Part shown: one piece after another, positions 1 through 8,160 of the stretch
Layout: the number at the start of each line of letters is the position of its first letter
Position numbering within the stretch: the first letter of the stretch is position 1
Assembly (NCBI GenBank): GCA_012839185.1
Contig: DUNU01000015.1
Span: 1 to 64,000 of the forward strand
Reading direction: 5' to 3'
Origin: Clostridiales bacterium
GTDB lineage: Bacteria > Bacillota > Clostridia > Oscillospirales > Acutalibacteraceae
Length of the DNA stretch: 64,000 nucleotides
The notes under the pieces: generated by a model
What the model was told of the DNA's origin: nothing
Databases searched by the model: none
The model's input: only the letters and a program-made list of their open reading frames with translations
Program-made: the position numbers and the translations under genes

Positions 1-4
1 ATAT

Positions 5-43
5 CAGAGGTCAGAAGTCAATTAACTTGATTTCTGATTTCTG
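5..43 (+). repeat. 17-bp imperfect hairpin upstream of tRNA-Asn
   Basis: Positions 5-21 pair with 27-43 around a 5-base loop, using several G-U pairs. On the minus strand those positions would be A-C mismatches, so an RNA fold is only good on the plus strand. There is no T-run after it, so it is not a standard terminator. It could be the end of an upstream feature outside the window. Function unknown. Confidence 0.5.
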
Positions 44-52
44 CTAAAAAAT

Positions 53-127
53 GCCTCCTTAGCTCAGTGGTAGAGCATGCGGCTGTTAACCGCAGGGTCG
101 TTGGTTCAAGCCCAACAGGGGGCGCCA
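53..127 (+). tRNA. tRNA-Asn (GTT anticodon), CCA encoded
   Basis: A full cloverleaf can be drawn. The acceptor stem is GCCTCCT with AGGGGGC. The anticodon stem TGCGG/CCGCA closes the loop CTGTTAA, giving anticodon GTT (Asn). The T-arm carries GGTTCAAGCCC. The discriminator G and CCA are encoded at 124-127. Its promoter must lie upstream of the window or in the first 50 bases. Unlike tRNA-Leu and tRNA-Gln in this window, it has no repeat units behind it. Confidence 0.97.
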
Positions 128-156
128 AAGCTCTTGTTTTATCAGGAGCTTTTTTA
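128..156 (+). terminator. Terminator of tRNA-Asn
   Basis: AAGCTC (128-133) pairs with GAGCTT (146-151), followed by a run of T. It sits directly after the encoded CCA. Confidence 0.85.
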
Positions 157-211
157 TGTTTATAAAAGAGAATAAACATAAAAAAAGGTTATAAGCATAT
201 TAAATTAACAC

Positions 212-240
212 TTGTATATACTCCGTAAATGATGTATAAT
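212..240 (+). promoter_or_regulatory. Promoter of the sugar-acid operon
   Basis: TTGTAT (212-217), a 17-base spacer and TATAAT (235-240), about 30 bases before the first gene of the operon. The -10 is a perfect consensus. Confidence 0.75.
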
Positions 241-271
241 ACAAAAAAGCAGAAATTTGAGGTGAATGACA

Positions 272-1477
272 ATGAGAACATTCGGAACATATTTTCAAAA
301 TGATAAAGAATTGCCAATAAAATATGGTGAGGTAAATTTAATAAATCCCGAAAGACAGCGACTTCGCGGTGAACCGATGTATAAAGGCATAGAGACTTTT
401 CCCGTTTTTCAAGGCTTTTGCGGAACGGATTATGAACTGATGAAAATGGGACGTGACGGGAAACTTTTGCCCAAATTCCCCGAAGGTGAGAACAGACTTA
501 TTAACGGTCATGAGGGTGTTGTTTGGGTGCCGTCCGAAAACAGGTTTGCAATTGTCTTAATTCGAGGCGGCGACAGTTACGACCCGACAAGATATACTGA
601 AGATGAGACATATTTTGAATATGGTTGTGACGGTGCTGACGGTCTGTTTTGTGATAAGAACTATTTTAATCCCGATATGCTTTTGCATTTGCCTGAAAAA
701 TATAATAATCTGAACAAACTTCCGCTATCGGTTGCTAAAAGATTATCTTTTGCCGATCCTTATGCCTGTGCGATATTCCAACTTGAACGTATGGAAGATT
801 TGGGTGAAGCACAGAATTTCAGGGTTGAGATGGCAAAATATAAATGTTCCGAACAGGAAGCAAGAGCAAAGGCGAAGGAGAATACATTTGCCAGGACTGT
901 TATTTTCGGTTTAGGAATGACCGGTTTATTCATTGCTGATCAGATAAAAAGACATCATCCCGATGCAGATATTCTTTTTGTCGGCAGAAGTGACGAAAAC
1001 AGCAAAAAAGTTGTATTCTCAAAAGAGATTGTCGGTGCAAAATATCTTTGTAACGCAGAATTAAATGAAAAAGAAACCGCTGAAAAGATTATTGAACTTC
1101 TTGACGGCAGAGCAACGATGTTTATAGGAACAAGCGGCTCAAATGTTGAGCATAAAGTTGCGTTTGAACATAAGGTATTAGGCTGCAATGGAGTGTATAA
1201 CAGCTTTTCTTTAGGTCCTGTTGTGTCGTATGACACAATGCCTTTCGGTTTTGAAAATCATCTAATTTTTGCCTCGATAAACTTCCGTCAGGAACACATG
1301 GAAAAGGCAATTAATGTGCTTGTTGACAGCCGATATGATGAGGTTGTTGAACTTATTGATAAGGATGAGTTTACAGCAAATCCGCTTAATGCCTATGAAA
1401 ATAAGATTTTCTGCAAGGGTGCTCCGCTAAAAACCGGAGTGATTTGGAACAAAGAATATATTGACGAGGATAATTAA
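272..1477 (+). CDS. Medium-chain dehydrogenase, aldose 1-dehydrogenase-like
   Basis: A roughly 401-residue member of the medium-chain alcohol dehydrogenase superfamily, most like the glucose/aldose 1-dehydrogenase branch. An N-terminal GroES-like catalytic half contains GFCGTDYELM (zinc-site Cys region) and NGHEG. A Rossmann half contains FGLGMTGLFIADQ, followed by the acidic/Arg region LFVGRSD that would bind NAD(P). The four-cysteine structural zinc lobe is not obvious. An ATG at 266 lies only one base after GAGGTG. The ATG at 272 has normal spacing and is preferred. It is first in an operon with a second dehydrogenase, UxaB, UxaA and a lactonase-like protein, so oxidation of an aldose to its lactone is the inferred role. 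The substrate (L-galactose, L-fucose or another) cannot be read from sequence. Confidence 0.72.
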   Translation: MRTFGTYFQNDKELPIKYGEVNLINPERQRLRGEPMYKGIETFPVFQGFCGTDYELMKMGRDGKLLPKFPEGENRLINGHEGVVWVPSENRFAIVLIRGGDSYDPTRYTEDETYFEYGCDGADGLFCDKNYFNPDMLLHLPEKYNNLNKLPLSVAKRLSFADPYACAIFQLERMEDLGEAQNFRVEMAKYKCSEQEARAKAKENTFARTVIFGLGMTGLFIADQIKRHHPDADILFVGRSDENSKKVVFSKEIVGAKYLCNAELNEKETAEKIIELLDGRATMFIGTSGSNVEHKVAFEHKVLGCNGVYNSFSLGPVVSYDTMPFGFENHLIFASINFRQEHMEKAINVLVDSRYDEVVELIDKDEFTANPLNAYENKIFCKGAPLKTGVIWNKEYIDEDN

Positions 1478-1478
1478 A

Positions 1479-2498
1479 TTGAAAGCAATAGTTATATCAA
1501 ATCCGAATGAGATTGAAATAAGAGATATTCCGATGCCCGAAGTTAAAGAGGGCGAGGCACTTCTTCGAGTAAAATATGTCGGAATATGCGGTGCGGATGT
1601 CGCATCATTTGCCGGAAATCAGCCTTTTACAACATATCCGCGAATTCCCGGTCATGAATTTTCCGCCGAGATTGTATCAATTCCCGAAAATGAGAAAGGA
1701 TTGAAAGCAGGCGATATTGTAACCTGTAATCCTTATTTTAATTGCGGTACTTGTTATTCCTGCGAACGCGGTTTTGTTAATTGCTGTACCGACAATCAGA
1801 CCATGGGGGTTCAGCGTAACGGTGCGTTTTGTGAATATATTTCAACGCCTGTTGAGAGAATATATGACGGCAAGGGACTTTCCGCGAAAGAACTTGCCTT
1901 GATTGAACCGTTTTCGATTTCACAACACGCAGTTTCTCGTGCTGAAATCAAGAAAACGGACAATGTTCTTGTTATCGGAGCAGGTCCGATAGGACTGTTC
2001 GCTTTGCTTGCCGCCAAGCAAAAATGCAACAAAATCGTTGTTGCCGATATTCTCGACAATCGTCTTGCTTTGGCAAAAGAATACGGTGCAGACGCTGTTG
2101 TAAACAGCAAGAATACGTCGCTTGAAGATTTTACGAAAGAGTTTACAGACGGTAACGGCTTTGATGTATGTATTGAGGCTTGCGGTGCTCCCGAAACCTT
2201 TTTGGGTTGTATTGACAACGCTGCATTTGCGGGGAATATTATTCTTATCGGTAACGGAAAACGTGAAACAACTTTTCTCCATTCCGTCATATTAAAGAAA
2301 GAGTTAAATATTTTCGGCAGTCGCAACGCATTGAAAGATGATTTTATAAACAATATTGAATTGGTTGCATCCAAGAAAGCGGATGTAATGAAAATGGTCA
2401 GCGGTGTTTACGACATGGACAAGGCTCTTGATGCTTTTAAGGCACTATCAAATAATGACGGCACTTTGGCGAAATTGCTTATTAAGATAGGTGATTAG
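1479..2498 (+). CDS. Zinc-dependent dehydrogenase, L-galactonate/L-idonate 5-dehydrogenase-like
   Basis: A classical zinc alcohol dehydrogenase of about 339 residues. GICGADV and GHEFSAEI form the catalytic zinc region. Cysteines in CGTCYSCERGFVNCC form the structural zinc lobe. VIGAGPIGLFALLAAK is the NAD-binding glycine motif. It resembles the sorbitol/threonine/L-galactonate dehydrogenase group. The start is taken as TTG at 1479, about eight bases after CGAGGAT; an in-frame TTG at 1461 would overlap the previous gene. It ends one base before uxaB begins. In E. coli an enzyme of this family (LgoD/YjjN) oxidises L-galactonate to D-tagaturonate, the substrate of the UxaB encoded next. That makes this the best inferred role, though other polyol or aldonate substrates are possible. 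Confidence 0.75.
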   Translation: MKAIVISNPNEIEIRDIPMPEVKEGEALLRVKYVGICGADVASFAGNQPFTTYPRIPGHEFSAEIVSIPENEKGLKAGDIVTCNPYFNCGTCYSCERGFVNCCTDNQTMGVQRNGAFCEYISTPVERIYDGKGLSAKELALIEPFSISQHAVSRAEIKKTDNVLVIGAGPIGLFALLAAKQKCNKIVVADILDNRLALAKEYGADAVVNSKNTSLEDFTKEFTDGNGFDVCIEACGAPETFLGCIDNAAFAGNIILIGNGKRETTFLHSVILKKELNIFGSRNALKDDFINNIELVASKKADVMKMVSGVYDMDKALDAFKALSNNDGTLAKLLIKIGD

Positions 2499-2499
2499 G

Positions 2500-3816
2500 A
2501 TGAAAGAAACTATAATTCAATTCGGTGAGGGCAATTTTCTTCGTGGTTTTTTCGATTATTTCCTTGATGTAATGAATAAAAAAGGTTTGCATGACGGCAA
2601 AGCAGTCGTAATTCAGCCGATACCTGAGGGGAAATGTGCCGCACTCAACGCACAAAATTCAAAATATAATCTCTATCTTCGAGGAATTGAAAACGGAGAA
2701 ATAAAACAAGAACACAGACTTATTGAATCAATTTCAAGATGTATCAATCCTTATGTCGATTTTGATGAGTATTTGGCTCTTGCCGACAATCCCGATTTTC
2801 GATTTGTTGTATCCAACACCACCGAAGCGGGTATTGCTTTTGATGAGGCTTGCAAGTTTGACGATAAGCCGTGTCAGTCATTTCCGGGAAAACTGACTCA
2901 ACTTTTTTATCGCAGATTTAAGAATAATCTTGCGGGCTTTGTGTGTTTGGCTTGTGAACTTATTGACAATAACGGTGATGAACTTAAAAACTGTGTGCTT
3001 AAATATGCAAAATTGTGGGGACTTGGAGACGATTTCATTGCTTGGATTGAAAATGAAAATGTTTTTGTAAACACTTTGGTTGATCGCATTGTTACGGGTT
3101 ATCCCAACGATGAAACAGTAGAAAAACATCCCGATGACAAGTTTCTTGATACTGCCGAGATATTTCATTTATGGGTTATTGAGGGTGATTTTGAGGATGA
3201 ATTGCCGCTTAAAAAGGCGGGATTTAATGTAATGTGGACAAACGACGCAAAGCCTTATAAGAAAATCAAAGTGCGAATTCTTAACGGTGCTCATACTTCA
3301 CTTGTTGCCGCATGCTTGCTTTTGGGAATTGAAACTGTCGGCGAGGCGATGGAAAACGAGTTGACATTTAAGTTTTTGAGTAAGGCGATGAATGAAGAAA
3401 TACTGCCTGCAATCGGCAAGAATGATAACAGCATTTCATTTGCAAACAGCGTTTTTGACAGGTTCAAAAATCCTTATATCAAGCATAAATGGCGTTCTAT
3501 CGCATTAAATTCAATCAGTAAGTTTTCTGTTCGGGTGCTTCCGACCATTCTTGAATATAAAGAAATCAACAAAGTTTATCCGAAATATCTTACTCTATCC
3601 TTGGCATATTTACTCTATTTTTATAAAAACGATATACCCGAAGACTCTGCGCAAGTTATTGAATATATCAGGAATAACAAAATTCAAGATATTCTCAAAA
3701 ATGAAGAATTATGGCAGGCGGATATTTCCGATATGACAAATATTGTAAACGAATATTATAACAAAATCAATGACTTGGGTGTTGAGGAAACAATGAAATG
3801 GATATTGTCAGAATAA
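2500..3816 (+). CDS. uxaB: Tagaturonate reductase (altronate oxidoreductase), UxaB-like
   Basis: A mannitol-dehydrogenase-family protein of 438 residues. It opens with IIQFGEGNFLRGFFDY, the family's N-terminal NAD-binding motif. It also carries VSNTTEAGI, LVDRIVTGYP and KVRILNGAHTS, the last with the catalytic-region Lys/Asn/His of this family. The reaction is D-tagaturonate + NADH to D-altronate. ATG 2500 follows GGTGA with five bases between. The 3' end overlaps the start of uxaA by 19 bases, as expected for translational coupling. UxaC (uronate isomerase), KdgK and KdgA are absent from the window, so tagaturonate must come from elsewhere or from the neighbouring dehydrogenase. Confidence 0.88.
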   Translation: MKETIIQFGEGNFLRGFFDYFLDVMNKKGLHDGKAVVIQPIPEGKCAALNAQNSKYNLYLRGIENGEIKQEHRLIESISRCINPYVDFDEYLALADNPDFRFVVSNTTEAGIAFDEACKFDDKPCQSFPGKLTQLFYRRFKNNLAGFVCLACELIDNNGDELKNCVLKYAKLWGLGDDFIAWIENENVFVNTLVDRIVTGYPNDETVEKHPDDKFLDTAEIFHLWVIEGDFEDELPLKKAGFNVMWTNDAKPYKKIKVRILNGAHTSLVAACLLLGIETVGEAMENELTFKFLSKAMNEEILPAIGKNDNSISFANSVFDRFKNPYIKHKWRSIALNSISKFSVRVLPTILEYKEINKVYPKYLTLSLAYLLYFYKNDIPEDSAQVIEYIRNNKIQDILKNEELWQADISDMTNIVNEYYNKINDLGVEETMKWILSE

Positions 3817-5171
3817 ATGAAAAAGATAATGTCGGTGTAAACTTAAATACCGGTCATAAAGTCGCATTGCGTGATATTCAAAAAGGCGAGGACGTTATCA
3901 AATACGGCTACCCGATTGGTGTTGCTACCGAAGATATAAAAATCGATGACAGCGTTCATTCCCACAATATGAAAACTAAATTGGGGGATATTTTATCTTA
4001 TGAATATCAGCCGAATTTCACCCCGCTTGTCCCGAAGGAGCCGTTTTATATCAATGCTTTTGTTCGTGAAAACGGCGACATCGGTATACGTAACGATATT
4101 TGGATAATTCCGACTGTCGGTTGTGTCAATTCCGTTGCCAAAACTTTGTCCGAAAAGACGGGTGCAATCGCCTTTTCTCATCCTTACGGTTGCAGTCAAC
4201 TTGGGGATGATATGACCGTTACACAACTTATATTAAGAGGTCTTATCAGCCATCCGAACAAAGGCGGAGTTCTTGTTTTGGGCTTGGGCTGTGAGAACAA
4301 CAACATTCCCGAAATGAAAAAAATTCTCGGTATCGTCAATGAAAATAGAGTGAAATTCCTGTCTGTTCAGGACTGTAAAGACGAATTTGCGGAAGGAATC
4401 AGGCTTATTGATGAATTAAAGGAATATTCCGCGAAAGACATCAGACAGAGTGTTCCCGTATCAAGATTAAAAATCGGATTGAAATGCGGTGGCTCGGACG
4501 GGTATTCCGGAATAACGGCAAACGCAGTATGCGGAAAAGTAACAGATGAGATATGTGCAATGGGCGGCACTTGTGTTTTGACCGAAGTTCCCGAAATGTT
4601 TGGAGCAGAAACTGTTTTGTTTGACAGATGTATAAATAAAGAAGTCTTTCATAAAAGCGTAAAACTTATCAATGACTTTAAGCAATATTTCAAAAATCAC
4701 AACCAGCCGGTATCTGAAAATCCCTCTCCGGGCAATAAAGAAGGCGGAATAACTACATTAGAAGAAAAATCGTTGGGCTGTGTGCAAAAAGGCGGAACCG
4801 CTCCGGTTGTTGATGTTCTTGACTACGGCGATATTGCGACAAAACAAGGTCTAAACATCCTTAACGGACCCGGAAATGATATTGTATCAATAACAAATCT
4901 GACAGCGGCAGGTTGTCATTTGATTTTGTTCACAACAGGCAGAGGAACCCCCTTGGGAGCACCTGTGCCTACAATAAAAATCGCGTCAAATGATGAAATT
5001 GCAAACAAAAAGTCCCATTGGACAGATTTTTCCGCATTCGGTCTTGATAAGAACAAAAAAGCGACAGAACTGCTTGATTTAATTAAGAAAGTTTGCGATG
5101 GGGAAGAAACAAAAAATGAAATTTTGGGCAATCGCGAAATTGCCATATTCAAGGACGGAGTTACATTATGA
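3798..5171 (+). CDS. uxaA: Altronate dehydratase, UxaA-like
   Basis: A 457-residue dehydratase converting D-altronate to 2-keto-3-deoxy-D-gluconate. An N-terminal SAF-like domain (about residues 1-80) precedes the larger catalytic part. The latter contains GDIGIRNDIWIIPTVGCVN, FSHPYGCSQLGDD, VLGLGCENN, GLKCGGSDGYSG and GPGNDIVS. The conserved cysteines are candidate metal ligands. Length is close to the family norm of about 490. The gene starts inside the end of uxaB and its stop overlaps the next gene as ATGA, so the three genes are translationally coupled. Confidence 0.9.
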   Translation: MDIVRINEKDNVGVNLNTGHKVALRDIQKGEDVIKYGYPIGVATEDIKIDDSVHSHNMKTKLGDILSYEYQPNFTPLVPKEPFYINAFVRENGDIGIRNDIWIIPTVGCVNSVAKTLSEKTGAIAFSHPYGCSQLGDDMTVTQLILRGLISHPNKGGVLVLGLGCENNNIPEMKKILGIVNENRVKFLSVQDCKDEFAEGIRLIDELKEYSAKDIRQSVPVSRLKIGLKCGGSDGYSGITANAVCGKVTDEICAMGGTCVLTEVPEMFGAETVLFDRCINKEVFHKSVKLINDFKQYFKNHNQPVSENPSPGNKEGGITTLEEKSLGCVQKGGTAPVVDVLDYGDIATKQGLNILNGPGNDIVSITNLTAAGCHLILFTTGRGTPLGAPVPTIKIASNDEIANKKSHWTDFSAFGLDKNKKATELLDLIKKVCDGEETKNEILGNREIAIFKDGVTL

Positions 5172-6031
5172 TAATTGATGCCCATGCTCATTTATGGAAA
5201 AAACAAAACGGTATAGTCAACGGCAAAAAAGTATATGACATCGGCGGCGGCAAGAGTAATTTCGGTGGAGAAATACGTCAGATGATGCCTCCTTACATGA
5301 CCGACGGAGAAAACACGGTTGAGCGATTTCTTGCAAATATGGACTATGCCGGTGTGTCGGGAGCAGTCATTACTCAGGAATATATCGACGGAAATCAGGA
5401 TGAATATTTGAAAACCGTCAAATGCAACAGAATAAAAATCTGTGCTTTGTACGAAGAAAAACCGCTTGTTGATATTACAGATTATGACGGAATAAAAATC
5501 TGTGCTTCCCGTCTTCTTGATAAAAATCTGTTAAATCATATTGAGCCGTTTGATATTGCTGACAAAAACGGAAAATTTATATCTATTGACTTGGCAGACG
5601 GGGACAAACAGACCGATATGATGCGTGAAATAGTAAAATTGTTTCCGAATTTGAAAATAGCGATAGGACATTTCGGTATGGTTACCCGTCCAAATTGGCA
5701 GGAACAGATTAAACTTGCCGAAAATAAGAACGTTTTTATCGAAAGCGGAGGAATAACTTGGCTTTTTAATGATGAGTTTTATCCCTATTCCTCTGCCATT
5801 AAGGCAATCAACGAAGCAGCAGATTTGGTGGGTTTTGAAAAATTGATGTGGGGAAGTGATTATCCTCGCACAATGACGGCGATTACATATAAAATGAGCC
5901 TTGATTTTATTGAGAAAACAACGGAAATATCAGATGAAAACAAGCGTCTTGTGCTTGGTGAAAATGCAAGACATTTTTATAATTTCGGTAAACTTATCGT
6001 TCCTGAAAAAGTTAAAAATATGGTAGAATGA
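5168..6031 (+). CDS. Amidohydrolase-family (COG3618-type) sugar lactonase
   Basis: A 287-residue TIM-barrel amidohydrolase. The metal-binding motif DAHAHLW is at the N terminus. IAIGHFGM lies in the middle, and MWGSDYPR near residue 235 supplies the conserved Asp. This is the COG3618-like group that includes L-fucono- and L-galactono-lactonases and 2-pyrone-4,6-dicarboxylate hydrolases. Beside an aldose dehydrogenase it most likely opens the sugar lactone to the aldonate. It is far too short to be the uronate isomerase UxaC. Both ends overlap neighbours as ATGA. Confidence 0.75.
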   Translation: MIIDAHAHLWKKQNGIVNGKKVYDIGGGKSNFGGEIRQMMPPYMTDGENTVERFLANMDYAGVSGAVITQEYIDGNQDEYLKTVKCNRIKICALYEEKPLVDITDYDGIKICASRLLDKNLLNHIEPFDIADKNGKFISIDLADGDKQTDMMREIVKLFPNLKIAIGHFGMVTRPNWQEQIKLAENKNVFIESGGITWLFNDEFYPYSSAIKAINEAADLVGFEKLMWGSDYPRTMTAITYKMSLDFIEKTTEISDENKRLVLGENARHFYNFGKLIVPEKVKNMVE

Positions 6032-6573
6032 TAAAATATGACATAATAAGAAGCAATCGAAAAACCATAGCGATTGAAGTAAGTCCAAAGGGTGTAATCG
6101 TCCGAGCACCAAATCGAGCAACAAAAAGGGAGATTGAGGCATTTGTCCGAGAGAAAGATGAATGGATAAATAAGCACATTCAACGCATTGAAAAACTAAA
6201 AGAACAATCTGAGAATTTGCCGAAATTAACAGCGGAAGAAATCAAGGAACTTGCGGAAAAGGCACGAACAGTCATACCGCCAAAGGTTGAATATTATGCT
6301 AAAATCTTGAAAGTTACATACGGAAAAATTACAATCCGCAATCAGAAAACTCGATGGGGAAGTTGTTCAAGTGCAGGCAATCTTAATTTTAATTGTTTGC
6401 TGATGAAATTTCCGGATGAAATTATTGACTATGTTGTCGTACACGAACTTTGCCACAGAAAATATATGAATCATTCAAAAGAATTTTATGCTCAGATAGA
6501 ACAAATTTTGTCCGATTATAAAGCATATCAGAAATATCTGAAAGAACAACGGACCATATTTCTGCAGACATAA
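6028..6573 (+). CDS. YgjP-like metallopeptidase (DUF45/M48 clan)
   Basis: A 181-residue cytosolic zinc peptidase-like protein. The signature RWGSCSSAGNLNFN is followed by VVHELCHRKYMNH, where the two His and Glu of HExxH plus a downstream His would bind zinc. No signal peptide is seen. Substrates of this family are largely unknown. It overlaps the lactonase by four bases and is followed 35 bases later by the GH29 gene, so it is transcribed with the sugar operon. A metabolic link is not obvious. Confidence 0.82.
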   Translation: MIKYDIIRSNRKTIAIEVSPKGVIVRAPNRATKREIEAFVREKDEWINKHIQRIEKLKEQSENLPKLTAEEIKELAEKARTVIPPKVEYYAKILKVTYGKITIRNQKTRWGSCSSAGNLNFNCLLMKFPDEIIDYVVVHELCHRKYMNHSKEFYAQIEQILSDYKAYQKYLKEQRTIFLQT

Positions 6574-6608
6574 TAATATTAAATCATAACTTATAAAGAG
6601 AGTAAGAA

Positions 6609-8083
6609 ATGACAACAAAAGAATATTTGAAAAGAATTGATGAAGTGAACGAAAAAGGGCGATTTAAGCCGAATTGGCAGTCCCTTTCTCGACATAAAGT
6701 ACCCGAATGGTATATGCACGATAAACTCGGTGTTTTTATCCATTGGGGAATATACTCCGTCCCTGCATTTGGAAATGAGTGGTATTCACGCGGAATGTAT
6801 GACAAAAATGTCCGTGAATTTGAACATCATAGAAAGACTTACGGCGAACAAAAGGATTTCGGATATAAAGACTTTATTCCGATGTTCAAAGCCGAGAAAT
6901 TTGATGCTGAAAAATGGGTTTCACTTTTCAAAAAAGCGGGTATGAAATATGTTATGCCCGTTGCTGAACATCACGACGGTTTTGCTATGTATGATACCGA
7001 ATTTAATCGCTGGAATGCTGCAAAAATGGGGCCTTGCCGTGATGTTGTCGGCGAATTAAAGGCTGAATGTGAAAGACAGGGGCTAAAGTTTTGTGCTTCA
7101 ACTCACAGAGCCGAACATTACTTTTTCATGAATCCCGGCAGACTTTGCGACAGTGATATAAATGACGACGAATATGCTGATTTCTATGGTCCTGCCATTT
7201 ATTGTGATGAATTTGACCCGTCAAAAGCATTTATTACTGCTGCCGATACTTATGGCTTTGGAGCAAGTGTGGATTGGCTTGAGGATTGGCTTGTACGCAC
7301 TTGCGAACTGATTGATAAATATCAACCGTCTGTTCTATATTTTGACTGGTGGATTCATAATTACACATTCAAACCATATCTTAAAAAACTTGCCGCATAT
7401 TACTATAACCGTGCAGACGAATGGGGCAAGGAAGTAACGATAAATTATAAGCATGAGGCTTTTCCGCCCAATGTCGCAACTTTTGATGTAGAACGTGGTG
7501 CATTGACAGATATTTCACCGATTTATTGGCAGACGGATACGGCAATCGGCAAACATTCTTGGGGATACAGAGCAGATAATGAATATAAGTCATCAAGACA
7601 GGTTATCTGTGATTTGATTGATATTGTGTCGAAAACGGCAATTTGCTTATAAATATCGGACCTAAAGCCGACGGCACAATTACCGATGAGGAAACTCAAG
7701 TTTTACTTGATATGGGAAAATGGCTGTCTGTAAACGGGGAAGGTATATACGGCACAACATTCTGGAAAACATTTGGCGAGGGTGAAGTTAATTGTGAGGA
7801 TGGTTTTTTCAAGGACGGAGATGAAAAAGCGTTTACAAGTGCCGATTTCAGATTTACCTATAAAGACGGATATTTATATGCATTTCAGATGCGTCCTTCA
7901 AAAAATGTTGAGATAAAGACATTGAAAAAGCATACTTCGCATGACTATCTGATTGAAAGCATCTCACTTTTAGGTAGCAACGAAGATATTTCTTATATCC
8001 GTGATAAAGAATCATTGAAAATCAATCTGAAAAACGATTTTGAAAATGATTTCCCGCTTTGCTTTAAGATTGAAATAGGATAA
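6609..8083 (+). pseudogene. GH29 alpha-L-fucosidase, split by a one-base frameshift
   Basis: Two adjacent frames make one GH29 enzyme of about 491 residues. The first (6609-7652) carries the (beta/alpha)8 barrel with HDKLGVFIHWGIYSVPAF, PVAEHHDGFAMYDT and VLYFDWW, where the Asp is the expected nucleophile. It ends IVSKTAICL-stop. The second (from about 7635) continues with LINIGPKADGTI and the C-terminal domain. Adding one A to the run at 7632-7635 restores SKNGNLLINIGP, the standard family motif, in a single frame. RBS AAAGAGAG precedes ATG 6609. The break may be a real mutation or a homopolymer error. It closes the L-sugar operon and probably releases terminal alpha-L-fucose or alpha-L-galactose from plant glycans. 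Confidence 0.85.
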
Positions 8084-8112
8084 TAAGTTTATATTATATC
8101 ATTTCCTCAATA

Positions 8113-8150
8113 TAAAAATTCTCTCAATTTCGCTGAGAGAATTTTGTTTT
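8113..8150. terminator. Bidirectional terminator
   Basis: AAAATTCTCTC (8115-8125) pairs with GAGAGAATTTT (8135-8145), an 11-bp stem with T-rich flanks on both strands. It separates the convergent GH29 and HTH-GlmM genes. Confidence 0.85.
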
Positions 8151-8160
8151 ATGCTGCTTT

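Noticed and set aside
1811-2374. A 187-residue minus-strand frame opposite the second dehydrogenase, and many similar shadows
   Set aside because: It has no ribosome binding site and no recognisable motifs, and lies fully opposite a well-supported gene.
5168-6031. Uronate isomerase UxaC for the amidohydrolase beside uxaA
   Set aside because: It has 287 residues versus about 470 for UxaC, and its motifs fit the smaller lactonase-type amidohydrolases.
7626-7660. Programmed frameshifting in the GH29 gene
   Set aside because: The slip site is only AAAA with no clear stimulatory structure; a deletion or sequencing error is simpler.
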